Shown: positions 1-8,497 of the stretch, in pieces
Position numbering within the stretch: the stretch's first letter is position 1
Layout: each line of letters opens with the position of its first letter
Assembly: GCF_900142915.1 (NCBI RefSeq)
Contig: NZ_FRCM01000007.1
Coordinates: 1-64,000 of the forward strand
Direction of reading: 5' to 3'
Source of the DNA: Mucilaginibacter sp. OK098
GTDB taxonomy: Bacteria > Bacteroidota > Bacteroidia > Sphingobacteriales > Sphingobacteriaceae
Length of the DNA: 64,000 bases
Program-made: the position numbers and the translations under genes
Notes under the pieces: generated by a model
Told to the model about the DNA's origin: nothing
What the model saw: the letters and a program-made list of their open reading frames with translations, nothing else
Databases searched by the model: none

Positions 1-909
1 ACATTGACTGCGGTAAGCGGGCCCGGTTATAAGAATTATACAACAGCCGTACCAAATAGCGAAACCAGCCTGCAGATTATTGCCGTAACGCAGAATGCTG
101 GGGCTACTATAAAAGTAAATGGCATCACAACCGCTTCAAATGTGGCCTCACAATCGATACCACTGAATGTTGGCGCAAATGTTATCACCACGGTTGTAAC
201 CGCGCAAGATGGCACAACAACCGATAGTTATATTATTACGGCTAACCGTGCGTCGGGAGCATTATCAACCAATGCGCTGTTAACGTCAATAAAAGCAAGT
301 CCGGTTAGCACATTGACTGCGGTAAGCGGGCCCGGTTATAGGAATTATACAACAGCCGTACCAAATAGCGAAAGCAGCCTGCAGATTATTGCCGTAGTGC
401 AGGATGCTACAGCTACTATAAAAGTAAATGGCGTCACAACAGCGTCAAATGTAGCCTCACAATCAATACCGCTGAATGTTGGCGCAAATGTTATCACCAC
501 GGTTGTAACCGCGCAGGATGGCACAACAACCGATAGCTACATTATTACGGCTAACCGTGCAGCACCCGGGATGGCGCTTCAATATGTTGAAAACCCTGCC
601 GATAGTTTGAAAGCAGCAGATGACGGTATTGTGGTACATAAAGGACTTTCTCCAAACGGGGATGGCATTAAAGATGTATTCACTATAGATGGATTAACCA
701 CTTACCCGGATAATAAAGTAACTATCATGAACCGTAGCGGCATTATTGTGTTTGAAACAAAAGGTTACGACAATAGTTCAAGAGTATTTGACGGGCATTC
801 AAACATAACCGGTAAATTGCAACAGGCGGGCACCTATTTTTATTCACTGGAATATCGTGTCGGCACAGCCAATAAACATAAAACAGGTTTCATCATACTT
901 AAATACTAA
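1..909 (+). CDS. Cadherin-like repeat surface protein with T9SS type B sorting domain (3' part)
   Basis: The reading frame is open from the first base, so the start lies upstream of the window. What remains is one almost complete and one full cadherin-like beta-sandwich repeat, 103 residues (309 bp) per unit and nearly identical at DNA level (1-255 against 310-564). They are followed by a C-terminal domain of about 90 residues with the SPNGDGIKD motif typical of gliding-motility-associated (CHU_C) domains. In this family that domain directs export by the type IX secretion system and cell-surface attachment, so this is probably a large secreted or surface protein. Its ligand cannot be told from the sequence. 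The near-identity of the repeats points to recent duplication or gene conversion. Confidence 0.85.
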   Translation, partial: TLTAVSGPGYKNYTTAVPNSETSLQIIAVTQNAGATIKVNGITTASNVASQSIPLNVGANVITTVVTAQDGTTTDSYIITANRASGALSTNALLTSIKASPVSTLTAVSGPGYRNYTTAVPNSESSLQIIAVVQDATATIKVNGVTTASNVASQSIPLNVGANVITTVVTAQDGTTTDSYIITANRAAPGMALQYVENPADSLKAADDGIVVHKGLSPNGDGIKDVFTIDGLTTYPDNKVTIMNRSGIIVFETKGYDNSSRVFDGHSNITGKLQQAGTYFYSLEYRVGTANKHKTGFIILKY

Positions 910-995
910 TCGGACAATAACGTTTGGATGCGGAGAGAATTACAACTCTCTTTTCCTGATCTTTTTAATTACACAGGTATTATTAGATTTAAAGT

Positions 996-1526
996 ATGAG
1001 GAAGTTTTTGTACTTAATTTTTCTGATAAGCGCAGCATTTATCATTTCCTCATGGATGGGCATAGCTGTAAATAAAAAAATTAAACATAAATTCCTGGTG
1101 ACAGGATCAATTATGCAAACAGTAAGTTATTGTAGTGGGGCCCGGCCCGCCCAGAAAATTTTGGATAGTTGTAATACGCCGAAAGGAATTTCATTCGGGA
1201 AACTTTTTATCAAATCGGGCGTGATGAATATAGAAGGGGCGCCGGTAATTCACGAGATCAAAGCGGACTCCAATGGGAATTTCTCCACCTATCTTCCCGC
1301 CGGAAATTATTGCCTGCTGGAAGAATGGAAAACCAAACCTTTTAAGCTCCCATTAAATAATGTAAATCAAACGGTAGATTCAGCTTGCTTCAGAAATTTA
1401 TATAATGCTGCTGATTTTAATTTAAAGATCACCAATAAAAGTATCCACCATATGAAATTTGTTTTTCATCGGACTTGTCCCTATAATCAACCTTGCGTTT
1501 CTTATCGCGGTTCATTACCACAATAG
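996..1526 (+). CDS. Hypothetical secreted protein with prealbumin-like fold
   Basis: The 176-residue product starts with a hydrophobic segment (LYLIFLISAAFIISSW, residues 5-20) that looks like a signal peptide or membrane anchor. The middle (residues about 65-115) has the pattern of a small beta-sandwich of the carboxypeptidase-regulatory/prealbumin type, with an SNGNFSTYLPAGNYCL core in which an 'ADSNGNF..LPAGNY' turn is typical. There are five cysteines in the mature part, suggesting disulphides outside the cytoplasm. It follows the surface-protein gene by 86 bp on the same strand. Function is unknown. Confidence 0.6.
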   Translation: MRKFLYLIFLISAAFIISSWMGIAVNKKIKHKFLVTGSIMQTVSYCSGARPAQKILDSCNTPKGISFGKLFIKSGVMNIEGAPVIHEIKADSNGNFSTYLPAGNYCLLEEWKTKPFKLPLNNVNQTVDSACFRNLYNAADFNLKITNKSIHHMKFVFHRTCPYNQPCVSYRGSLPQ

Positions 1527-1554
1527 AAACAAATAAGATTTTATTTACATTTTG

Positions 1555-1587
1555 GTTATCCCGGCAGTTCGATCCTGCTCTCCTCTA
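1555..1587 (+). other. tRNA 3'-end-like fragment (T-arm plus acceptor strand)
   Basis: Positions 1563-1579 form a canonical T-arm: stem GGCAG/CTGCT (one G-U pair) closing the loop TTCGATC, followed by seven bases and an A in the place of an acceptor strand and discriminator base (1580-1587). No D-arm, anticodon arm or 5' acceptor strand precedes it, so it is not a functional tRNA. It could be a leftover of a tRNA used as an integration site, or a tRNA-mimicking element. A strong hairpin follows directly. Confidence 0.4.
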
Positions 1588-1593
1588 CTGGCA

Positions 1594-1627
1594 GAAAGCC
1601 TTCGATAGATCGAAGGCTTTCTTGTTA
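1594..1627 (+). terminator. Hairpin terminator after the tRNA-like fragment
   Basis: GAAAGCCTTCG (1594-1604) pairs perfectly with CGAAGGCTTTC (1611-1621) around a six-base loop, followed by a short T-rich tail. It probably ends transcription of the preceding gene or of the ancestral tRNA. Confidence 0.6.
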
Positions 1628-1780
1628 ATTAAGCGAATACAAAGTGTGTAGTGACTGACCATAAGCTAACTGCATTTTCAGGCATATCAAAAACCCCGCA
1701 TTGTAGATATTAGGCCCCTATCCGTCGATAGCTTTTACTACTTAATTAAATCCTATCTTTATCTACTAAACACTAACGCA

Positions 1781-3100
1781 ATGATTAAAAAAAGAGCCTA
1801 TCTTTTATTGTTGTTCCTTATTTTACAAAGTTGCACTCAAACTTTTAATAAAGCCAAGTTAGACAGTTTTTTTGTCGCGCTGAGCAAGCATGATGAAAAC
1901 ATGGGTAGTATTGCCATCGCTGCCAATGGTGTGGTGGTTTATCAGAACGCAATCGGTTACAGCCAGGCAAATGACCGGGTAAAGACACCGGCAACAATTA
2001 AAACTAAATACCGGATAGGCTCTATCAGTAAGATGTTTACCGCAACTATGATATTTCAGTTGATTGATGAAGGTAAACTTGGCTTTGAAACGCCTTTGGC
2101 TAGTTATTTCCCACAACTCCCTAATGCCGGAAAGATTACCATAGGAGAAATGCTTGACCACCGTAGCGGTCTGCATAACTTTACGAATGACTCTCTTTAT
2201 ACCACATATAGGGCCGTCCCTATGTCAGAAGCTGAAATGGTCGCCATTTTTGCCAGGCAGAAACCCGATTTTGAACCGGATGCAAAGGCCGAATACAGCA
2301 ATACCAATTTCGTGCTGCTGGGTTATATCATTGAAAAACTGACCGGTAAAACCTATGCCGAAGAATTGAAAAAACGTGTCACCTCAAAAATAGGCTTGAC
2401 AGACACTTATTACGGCACAAAAGCCAACCCAGCCAAAAATGAAGCATACTCCTACAATTATCCAGGGCAATGGACGCAAATGCCCGAAACGGATATGAGT
2501 ATTCCGGGCGGGGCGGGTGCTGTTGTATCCACGCCGACTGACCTGATTAAATTTATAAATGCGCTTTTTGAAGGAAAACTCATTAGCAGGGCTAGTTTAG
2601 AGATGATGAAAACGATGAAGGACAATTACGGTATGGCCATGTTCACGATTCCGTTTGATGATAAAAAGGGTTTGGGACATACCGGGGGCATCGATGGATT
2701 TTCCAGCGTGCTTATTTACTTTCCGGAGGATAAGCTGGCTGTAGCTTATACTTCCAATGGTGTTAGGTATTCAACTAATGAGGTTATCATGGGTGCATTA
2801 AGTATTTATTTTAACCGACCGTTTGCAATCCCTGAGTTTAAAACGATTACACTAACTACGGCCGACCTTGATAAATATGTTGGTACATATACAAGTACCC
2901 AAATGCCACTAAAGATTCGTATCACTAAAAATAACACTTTTCTCTTTGTGCAAGCCACTGGTCAGACGGTATTTCCTTTGGAAGCTAAAGGAGGTAACAA
3001 ATTTTCTTTTGCTGGCGTTACTTTGCAATTTGAGCCGACTAAAAAAACTTTCACTTTAACCCAGGGAGGAGCTACCTATCTATTTACTAAAACCGACTAA
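1781..3100 (+). CDS. Serine hydrolase of the beta-lactamase class C / penicillin-binding-protein-like family (lipoprotein)
   Basis: The 439-residue protein has a lipoprotein signal peptide with lipobox LQSC (Cys18), so it is likely exported and lipid-anchored. The beta-lactamase-related domain follows: the S-x-x-K nucleophile motif SISK at about residue 85, the YSN tyrosine motif near residue 172, and the HTG triad near residue 301. The C-terminal ~90 residues form a small beta domain often seen in these enzymes. Members cleave D-amino-acid peptides, esters or beta-lactams; the substrate here cannot be deduced. It stands alone, with about 250 bp of non-coding DNA upstream. Confidence 0.85.
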   Translation: MIKKRAYLLLLFLILQSCTQTFNKAKLDSFFVALSKHDENMGSIAIAANGVVVYQNAIGYSQANDRVKTPATIKTKYRIGSISKMFTATMIFQLIDEGKLGFETPLASYFPQLPNAGKITIGEMLDHRSGLHNFTNDSLYTTYRAVPMSEAEMVAIFARQKPDFEPDAKAEYSNTNFVLLGYIIEKLTGKTYAEELKKRVTSKIGLTDTYYGTKANPAKNEAYSYNYPGQWTQMPETDMSIPGGAGAVVSTPTDLIKFINALFEGKLISRASLEMMKTMKDNYGMAMFTIPFDDKKGLGHTGGIDGFSSVLIYFPEDKLAVAYTSNGVRYSTNEVIMGALSIYFNRPFAIPEFKTITLTTADLDKYVGTYTSTQMPLKIRITKNNTFLFVQATGQTVFPLEAKGGNKFSFAGVTLQFEPTKKTFTLTQGGATYLFTKTD

Positions 3101-3221
3101 TAAGATCAAAGTGCAAATTTTCTTCAAATCCTCTAAGAAATAATTCGAGAATTGTCCAGTTGGGGCTAAGACTTGCGACTAAAGACTGTTGACTTAACAC
3201 TAGTATTATCAAACTGAAATA

Positions 3222-3229
3222 TATCTTTG
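3222..3229 (+). promoter_or_regulatory. -7 promoter element TAnnTTTG type
   Basis: TATCTTTG matches the Bacteroidota -7 consensus exactly and lies 30 bp before the Crp/Fnr start codon. No TTG at the usual -33 distance is evident, so the promoter may be weak or activator-dependent. Confidence 0.45.
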
Positions 3230-3258
3230 TATTGGGTTTAATTCAATAATCATAATCA

Positions 3259-3840
3259 ATGCATGAAAACCTTTTAGACTACATCAAACAACGCGCTACC
3301 TCGCCACTTACAAATGATGAAGAAGCGTTAATTGTAGCGGCTTTTCATCCAAAAAAACTCCGGAAAAAGCAATACTTTTTGGAAGAAGGCAATGTGTGTA
3401 AATACGTTGGTTTTATTGTAAAAGGCGCTATGCGACAATACAGCGTAGATGACAAAGGTGTGGAGCATGTGGTACAATTATACATTGAAAATTATTGGGC
3501 AAGCGACCGTGAGAGTGCTGTCATGCTTACACCATCGAAATATTATATTGATGCCTGGGAAGATACCCACCTACTCGTTGCTACAGTAGCAGACATGCTG
3601 GATCTGATAGAAAAAGTGCCTTCATTTGGACAAATGACAAGATTAATGGACCAAAGAAGTTTCATCGTTTCTCAACGAAGATTGAATTCTACCATTAGTA
3701 ATACAGCAGAAAAACGCTATGAAGAATTTGCCGACAACCACCCTCAATTTATTCAACGATTCCCCCAACATCTCATTGCTTCTTTTTTGGGCATAACTAA
3801 AGAAACTTTAAGCAGAATTAGAAAACAAGCAATTAAATAA
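3259..3840 (+). CDS. Crp/Fnr family transcriptional regulator
   Basis: The 193-residue protein has an N-terminal cyclic-nucleotide-binding-type beta-roll (about residues 25-120) and a C-terminal winged helix whose recognition helix reads LGITKETLSRIRK. It is the usual short Bacteroidota form and has no Fe-S cluster cysteine set. The first recognition-helix residue is Lys where E. coli CRP has Arg, so its operator probably differs from TGTGA. It is followed by a terminator and then an NmrA-like gene on the same strand, which may be its target; this arrangement is common in the phylum. Confidence 0.85.
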   Translation: MHENLLDYIKQRATSPLTNDEEALIVAAFHPKKLRKKQYFLEEGNVCKYVGFIVKGAMRQYSVDDKGVEHVVQLYIENYWASDRESAVMLTPSKYYIDAWEDTHLLVATVADMLDLIEKVPSFGQMTRLMDQRSFIVSQRRLNSTISNTAEKRYEEFADNHPQFIQRFPQHLIASFLGITKETLSRIRKQAIK

Positions 3841-3868
3841 CTTCCTATTTTAATTTTTGATTCTACAA

Positions 3869-3898
3869 AAGCGTTGATAAATATCAACGCTTTTTTTT
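3869..3898 (+). terminator. Rho-independent terminator
   Basis: AAGCGTTGATA (3869-3879) and its complement (3882-3892) form an 11-bp stem followed by a run of T. It separates the Crp/Fnr gene from the NmrA-like gene, so the two are probably separate transcripts. Confidence 0.8.
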
Positions 3899-3958
3899 AT
3901 CATTTCTCATCGTTCCGGGGCGTGCTGTTGCTGCAATTTTACATCATAAAACAAACAG

Positions 3959-4837
3959 ATGAAAAAGCAAACAATAGTAGTAATAGGAGCAACCGGCTCA
4001 CAAGGTAAGGGTGTTGTAGATGCCCTTGTAAATGAAGGCTCTTTTAATGTGAAAGCAATAACACGTAATCCGGAAAAATATACAGGTAAGGCAAATGAAG
4101 CAGTTTACGCGGATCTAAAAGATTTGCAATCCTTGAAAGATGCTTTTACAAATGCTTATGGTGTATTTGTGGTAACCAACTTTTGGGAAGGTGCAGACGA
4201 AATAACCCAGGGCAAAAATGCCATTGAAGCGGCAAAAGCAGCAGGAGTGCAACATTTTATCTGGTCAACACTCCCGGATGTTGAGCTCATTAGTGAAGCA
4301 GGATTTGAAGTACCTCATTTTACTGGCAAAGCTAAGGTAGATGAGCTGGTGAAAAGTGCAGGGTTCAAATATGTAACCTTTGTTCAGCCACCATTTTATT
4401 ATCAAAATCTTGTTGGAATGTTGGGGCCACAACCAAAACAAGATGGCACAACCGGTTGGACATTACCGATTGACCCAACAAAAAAAGCGATTCACATGTC
4501 GGACATTAATGACCTGGGAAAAGTAGTCGCTGGTGCATTTTTGCAACCCGAAAAAGTTGGAAACGGCAATTACCTTGCCCTGGCGACAGGGTTGTACAGT
4601 TTTAATGATATTATAGAAGCCTATAAAGCCAATGGCAAAGCGTACACCTTTTCACAGGTGCCGGCCGAAATATTTTCAACCTTTTTTGAAGGGGCAAATG
4701 AGCTAGCAGAGATGTTTGGGTACTTTGAAAAACACACTTATATGGGGCCTGATTCAACATCACGAATTGAATTGGCAAAAGAAACTGCCACCCACAAATT
4801 TGTGCCGTTCCAGGAATGGCTGAGTAAAAACAATTAA
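3959..4837 (+). CDS. NmrA family NAD(P)-binding protein
   Basis: The 292-residue product begins with a Rossmann dinucleotide-binding loop, VIGATGSQGKG (residues about 8-18), and has the NmrA/HSCARG overall pattern: an extended SDR fold with no YxxxK catalytic pair in the usual place. Relatives act as NAD(P)H sensors or as quinone/isoflavone-type oxidoreductases. The start codon directly follows an A-rich leader. A Crp/Fnr regulator lies upstream and a pirin downstream on the same strand, which suggests a redox-stress role. Confidence 0.8.
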   Translation: MKKQTIVVIGATGSQGKGVVDALVNEGSFNVKAITRNPEKYTGKANEAVYADLKDLQSLKDAFTNAYGVFVVTNFWEGADEITQGKNAIEAAKAAGVQHFIWSTLPDVELISEAGFEVPHFTGKAKVDELVKSAGFKYVTFVQPPFYYQNLVGMLGPQPKQDGTTGWTLPIDPTKKAIHMSDINDLGKVVAGAFLQPEKVGNGNYLALATGLYSFNDIIEAYKANGKAYTFSQVPAEIFSTFFEGANELAEMFGYFEKHTYMGPDSTSRIELAKETATHKFVPFQEWLSKNN

Positions 4838-4841
4838 GAAA

Positions 4842-4902
4842 ATGAAACCATCATGAGCTACCACTCAAAAAACAAAATGAGTATAGCTCATGATAGCTTC
4901 AT
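4842..4902 (+). repeat. Long imperfect stem-loop between NmrA-like and pirin genes
   Basis: The arms 4842-4866 and 4878-4902 are complementary with about four mismatches, including the uninterrupted stretch ATCATGAGCTA against TAGCTCATGAT. There is no T-run, so it is more likely a processing or attenuation hairpin, or a protein-binding site, than a terminator. Confidence 0.55.
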
Positions 4903-4929
4903 CTCCATTTAAAAACAAATTATGTTCTG

Positions 4930-5802
4930 ATGAAAAAGAAAACAAGTTTCTCAACAAAAGGTAATAGTGCTGCCGTAGGCCCGCTATCCATCCAGCGAAT
5001 GTTACCTAATCGGTACGCTAACAAAGTTGGTCCTTTTGTATTTCTGGATTATGTTCTCCCCGTTGTTAAAGAAACCATAACCCAAAATGGTATGGGAGCT
5101 CATCCGCACCGGGGCATTGCAACATTAACTTATATTCTTCAGGGCGAAGTAGAGCATTTTGACAGTGCGGGAAATGAGGCGATAATTCGTTCGGGAGGCG
5201 CACAATGGATGAAGGCAGGTACGGGAATAATCCACGATGAAAATTTAAATTACGACTCCCAGACGGGGAGCAAATTTATTCAGGGTTTTCAGTTTTGGAT
5301 AAATTTACCTGCAAAAAATAAAGCCGAAAAGCCTGCTCATATCGCTGTACAAGCCAACGAAATCCCCAAAAAAGAATTGCCGAATGAAAGTGGTTGGTTA
5401 AAGGTTATTGCTGGGAACTATGAAGAATTGAGTTCGAAGATCCCAAATTATTCAAGGCAGTTTTTGTATCATATTCAATTGAAAGCAGGCACACAATTTT
5501 CAGTAGCAATTGAAAATGAAACGGAAGTTGCGGCCTTTTTGCCCATGCAAAATGTGAGGCTAAACGACACCGAATTTCAAGTGGGTGAATTTATTGAGTT
5601 TGACAAAGTGGCCGGAGAAATTGAAATAAAAAACACTTCTTTAACAACAATCGATGTCCTGTTATTTGGCGGTGAAGAATATACAGAAGCTGTGGTAGCC
5701 GAAGGCCCGTTTGTAATGAATTCGCAAGCGGAAATAGCAACTGCCTACCGGGATTTTTATGCAGGAAAATATGGGAAAATAAAACTAACAGCACAAAAAT
5801 AA
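4930..5802 (+). CDS. Pirin family protein (bicupin)
   Basis: The 290-residue protein carries the pirin N-terminal cupin with the metal-ligand signature HPHRGIATLTY (about residues 58-68) and the HDE motif near residue 106, plus a C-terminal cupin half ending in the EGPFVMN pattern of the pirin C-terminal domain. Members bind Fe and act as quercetinase-like dioxygenases or redox sensors. It follows the NmrA-like gene by 92 bp and a stem-loop. A second, shorter pirin lies at 44034-44750. Confidence 0.88.
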   Translation: MKKKTSFSTKGNSAAVGPLSIQRMLPNRYANKVGPFVFLDYVLPVVKETITQNGMGAHPHRGIATLTYILQGEVEHFDSAGNEAIIRSGGAQWMKAGTGIIHDENLNYDSQTGSKFIQGFQFWINLPAKNKAEKPAHIAVQANEIPKKELPNESGWLKVIAGNYEELSSKIPNYSRQFLYHIQLKAGTQFSVAIENETEVAAFLPMQNVRLNDTEFQVGEFIEFDKVAGEIEIKNTSLTTIDVLLFGGEEYTEAVVAEGPFVMNSQAEIATAYRDFYAGKYGKIKLTAQK

Positions 5803-5990
5803 TTAGCCCGGGATGAATATCATCATAAAGTAATAAATGAATCTTATTATTTTACAAGATCTCGTTGACATTGAGCACACTGAATAGGTAGTTAATTATC
5901 GGGAAATGTGTATCGATGCCTTTAGCTCAACCATAATTATGTAAATTATTTATTTATCAGCGTTGAGCACTACCATGTTAATAAATATTG

Positions 5991-6027
5991 TCATAAATTG
6001 GTTACGTAAACCAATACCAATTTATGA
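5991..6027 (+). promoter_or_regulatory. Nested palindrome just before katG start
   Basis: TCATAAATTGG (5991-6001) is the exact inverse complement of CCAATTTATGA (6017-6027). An inner pair, ATTGGTT / AACCAAT, can form an alternative shorter hairpin around ACGTA. The element ends 4 bp before the chosen start codon, so it could be an operator or a translation-controlling stem-loop. Confidence 0.5.
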
Positions 6028-6031
6028 TACT

Positions 6032-8266
6032 ATGGAAAACAATGAATCTCAGCCCCTGGCAGAACTAAATAAGAGTGCTGCCAAATGCCCTTTTTTGGGC
6101 GGAGCTCTAAAACAAAGCGCAGGTAGTGGCACCAGGAACCGCGACTGGTGGCCTAATCAGTTAAAATTGAACATCCTTCGTCAGCACTCATCGCTTTCCA
6201 ATCCGATGAGTGCGTCGTTCAGCTACGCTGAGGAGTTCAGGAGCCTGGATCTGAATGCGGTAAAAAAAGACATCTTTGATTTGATGACGACGTCGCAAGA
6301 CTGGTGGCCGGCCGATTACGGGCACTATGGGCCGTTCTTCATCCGGATGGCCTGGCACAGTGCAGGAACCTACCGCATCTCTGACGGCCGCGGTGGCGCG
6401 GGCTTTGGCACCCAGCGATTTGCACCGCTCAACAGCTGGCCTGACAATGCTAACCTGGACAAAGCACGCTTATTGCTTTGGCCGATAAAAAAGAAATATG
6501 GCAAGAAAATTTCGTGGGCAGACCTGATGATCCTTACCGGCAACTGCGCCCTTGAGTCGATGGGCTTCAAGAGTTTCGGTTTCGCTGGTGGGCGTGCGGA
6601 TGTTTGGGAACCTGCAGAAGATATTTATTGGGGCGCCGAAAAAGAATGGTTGGGAGACAATCGCTATACGGGCAACCGTGACCTGGAAAATCCGCTTGCG
6701 GCTGTTCAAATGGGTCTGATTTATGTGAATCCGGAAGGCCCCAACGGAAACCCCGACCCGCTTGCTTCTGCCCTAGACATCCGGGAGACCTTTGGCCGTA
6801 TGGCAATGAATGACGAAGAAACCGTTGCGCTGATTGCCGGCGGGCATAGCTTCGGCAAAACCCATGGCGCCGCCGATCCGGGCCAATATGTTGGCAGGGA
6901 ACCCGCAGGTGCGGGCATTGAGGAGCAAAACCTGGGCTGGAAAAACACATTCGGCAGCGGTAATGCAGGCGATACGATTACAAGCGGTCTCGAAGGCGCA
7001 TGGACCACCACCCCAACAAAGTGGAGTAATAATTACTTTGAGAACCTGTTTGGCTATGAATGGGAGCTAACCAAGAGTCCGGCGGGCGCTCATCAGTGGA
7101 AACCGAAGGACGGAGCAGGCGCCGGTACCATTCCCGATGCGCACGATTCATCAAAACGCCATGCACCCTTTATGCTTACAAGTGATATTGCCCTTCGGGT
7201 GGATCCAATATACGAACCAATTTCCCGGCATTTTTATGAAAATCCGGATCAGTTCGCAGATGCTTTTGCCCGGGCGTGGTTTAAGCTAACGCACCGTGAT
7301 ATGGGCCCGCGTGCCCGCTACCTGGGTCCTGAAGTACCTGCGGAAGAGTTGATCTGGCAAGACCCTGTCCCTGCAGTTACGCATGAACTGATTAATGATC
7401 AGGATATCGCTACGCTAAAGAGCAAAATCCTGGCTTCCGGACTTTCAGTATCCCAACTGGTATCAACCGCCTGGGCGTCGGCATCAACATTCCGGGGATC
7501 CGATAAACGTGGCGGCGCAAATGGTGCACGCATCCGTCTTGCCCCGCAGAAGGATTGGGAAGTGAACAATCCGGCTCAGCTGGCTAAGGTTTTAGAGACG
7601 CTTGAGGGCATCAGAAAAGAGTTCAACAGCGCTCAGGCTAACGGCAAGCTGGTTTCGCTGGCGGATCTGATCATTTTGGGTGGATCTGCGGGCATAGAGC
7701 AGGCTGCAAAGAATGCCGGCCATAATGTTACAGTACCTTTTGCATCGGGACGTGCAGATGCATCGCAAGAGCAAACAGATGTTGAATCATTCGCCGTACT
7801 TGAACCGGGTGCAGATGGGTTCCGCAATTACTTAAGTACCCGGCACACTTCGGCAGCAGAAGCAATGCTGGTAGACAAAGCACAACTGCTGACGCTGACC
7901 GCACCTGAGCTGACCGTTTTGGTTGGCGGGATGCGCGTGCTAAACACTAACTTCGATCAGTTTCAACACGGCGTCTTCACCAAACGTCCGGGGGCGCTTA
8001 CCAATGACTTCTTTGTGAACCTGATTGATTTTGGCACGAAATGGGACGCGATTTCGGACGCCCAGGATGTTTTTGAGGGTCGTGACCGTAAGACGGGTGA
8101 GCTCAGGTGGACCGGCACCCGTGTCGATCTCATCTTTGGTTCTAACTCTGAGCTTAGGGCCCTCGCTGAAGTATATGCCTGTGAGGATTCGCAAGGGCAG
8201 TTTGTACAGGACTTTGTTGCGGCATGGACCAAGGTGATGAACCTGGACCGTTTCGACCTGGCTTGA
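6032..8266 (+). CDS. katG: Catalase-peroxidase KatG
   Basis: The 744-residue protein is a bifunctional haem catalase/peroxidase with the two tandem peroxidase-like domains of the family. All key residues are present by my count: distal Trp108-His109 in MAWHSAGTYR, Tyr231 in LIYVNPEGP and Met257 in FGRMAMND (the Met-Tyr-Trp adduct needed for catalase activity), and proximal His272 in GGHSFGKTHG. I chose the ATG at 6032 rather than the upstream in-frame ATG at 5963: family proteins start with a short hydrophilic tail like MENNESQP, and the extra 23 residues would read through a palindrome. No adjacent oxyR or furA is seen. A terminator follows. Confidence 0.97.
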   Translation: MENNESQPLAELNKSAAKCPFLGGALKQSAGSGTRNRDWWPNQLKLNILRQHSSLSNPMSASFSYAEEFRSLDLNAVKKDIFDLMTTSQDWWPADYGHYGPFFIRMAWHSAGTYRISDGRGGAGFGTQRFAPLNSWPDNANLDKARLLLWPIKKKYGKKISWADLMILTGNCALESMGFKSFGFAGGRADVWEPAEDIYWGAEKEWLGDNRYTGNRDLENPLAAVQMGLIYVNPEGPNGNPDPLASALDIRETFGRMAMNDEETVALIAGGHSFGKTHGAADPGQYVGREPAGAGIEEQNLGWKNTFGSGNAGDTITSGLEGAWTTTPTKWSNNYFENLFGYEWELTKSPAGAHQWKPKDGAGAGTIPDAHDSSKRHAPFMLTSDIALRVDPIYEPISRHFYENPDQFADAFARAWFKLTHRDMGPRARYLGPEVPAEELIWQDPVPAVTHELINDQDIATLKSKILASGLSVSQLVSTAWASASTFRGSDKRGGANGARIRLAPQKDWEVNNPAQLAKVLETLEGIRKEFNSAQANGKLVSLADLIILGGSAGIEQAAKNAGHNVTVPFASGRADASQEQTDVESFAVLEPGADGFRNYLSTRHTSAAEAMLVDKAQLLTLTAPELTVLVGGMRVLNTNFDQFQHGVFTKRPGALTNDFFVNLIDFGTKWDAISDAQDVFEGRDRKTGELRWTGTRVDLIFGSNSELRALAEVYACEDSQGQFVQDFVAAWTKVMNLDRFDLA

Positions 8267-8291
8267 TTTCAGAATTATATTATTTAGTTTT

Positions 8292-8324
8292 AAAAGGTGG
8301 CCTTGAGACGGGCCACCTTTTTTC
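8292..8324 (+). terminator. Rho-independent terminator after katG
   Basis: AAAAGGTGGCC (8292-8302) pairs with GGCCACCTTTT (8311-8321), followed by T residues. Confidence 0.85.
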
Positions 8325-8497
8325 ATTCAGATCGACTTGCTATTTATGTTTTTTATAAATATGACCATTGGGGTTTTTCATATTTTTATCTATTATATTT
8401 ATATTATACAATCGATCAGCCAGGTTTGAAAGACAGCACCCGGTGAGGTCTAAGGTAGTTCTTAAATAAAAATGCCATACTAATCAACAGGAAACAG

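Noticed and set aside
5963..6031. N-terminal extension of KatG from the ATG at 5963
   Set aside because: It would add 23 residues unlike KatG proteins and translate through a palindrome; the ATG at 6032 fits the family.
6567..8326. Antisense open frames over katG (6567-6950, 7940-8326 and others)
   Set aside because: They only reflect the higher GC content of katG and have no recognisable products.
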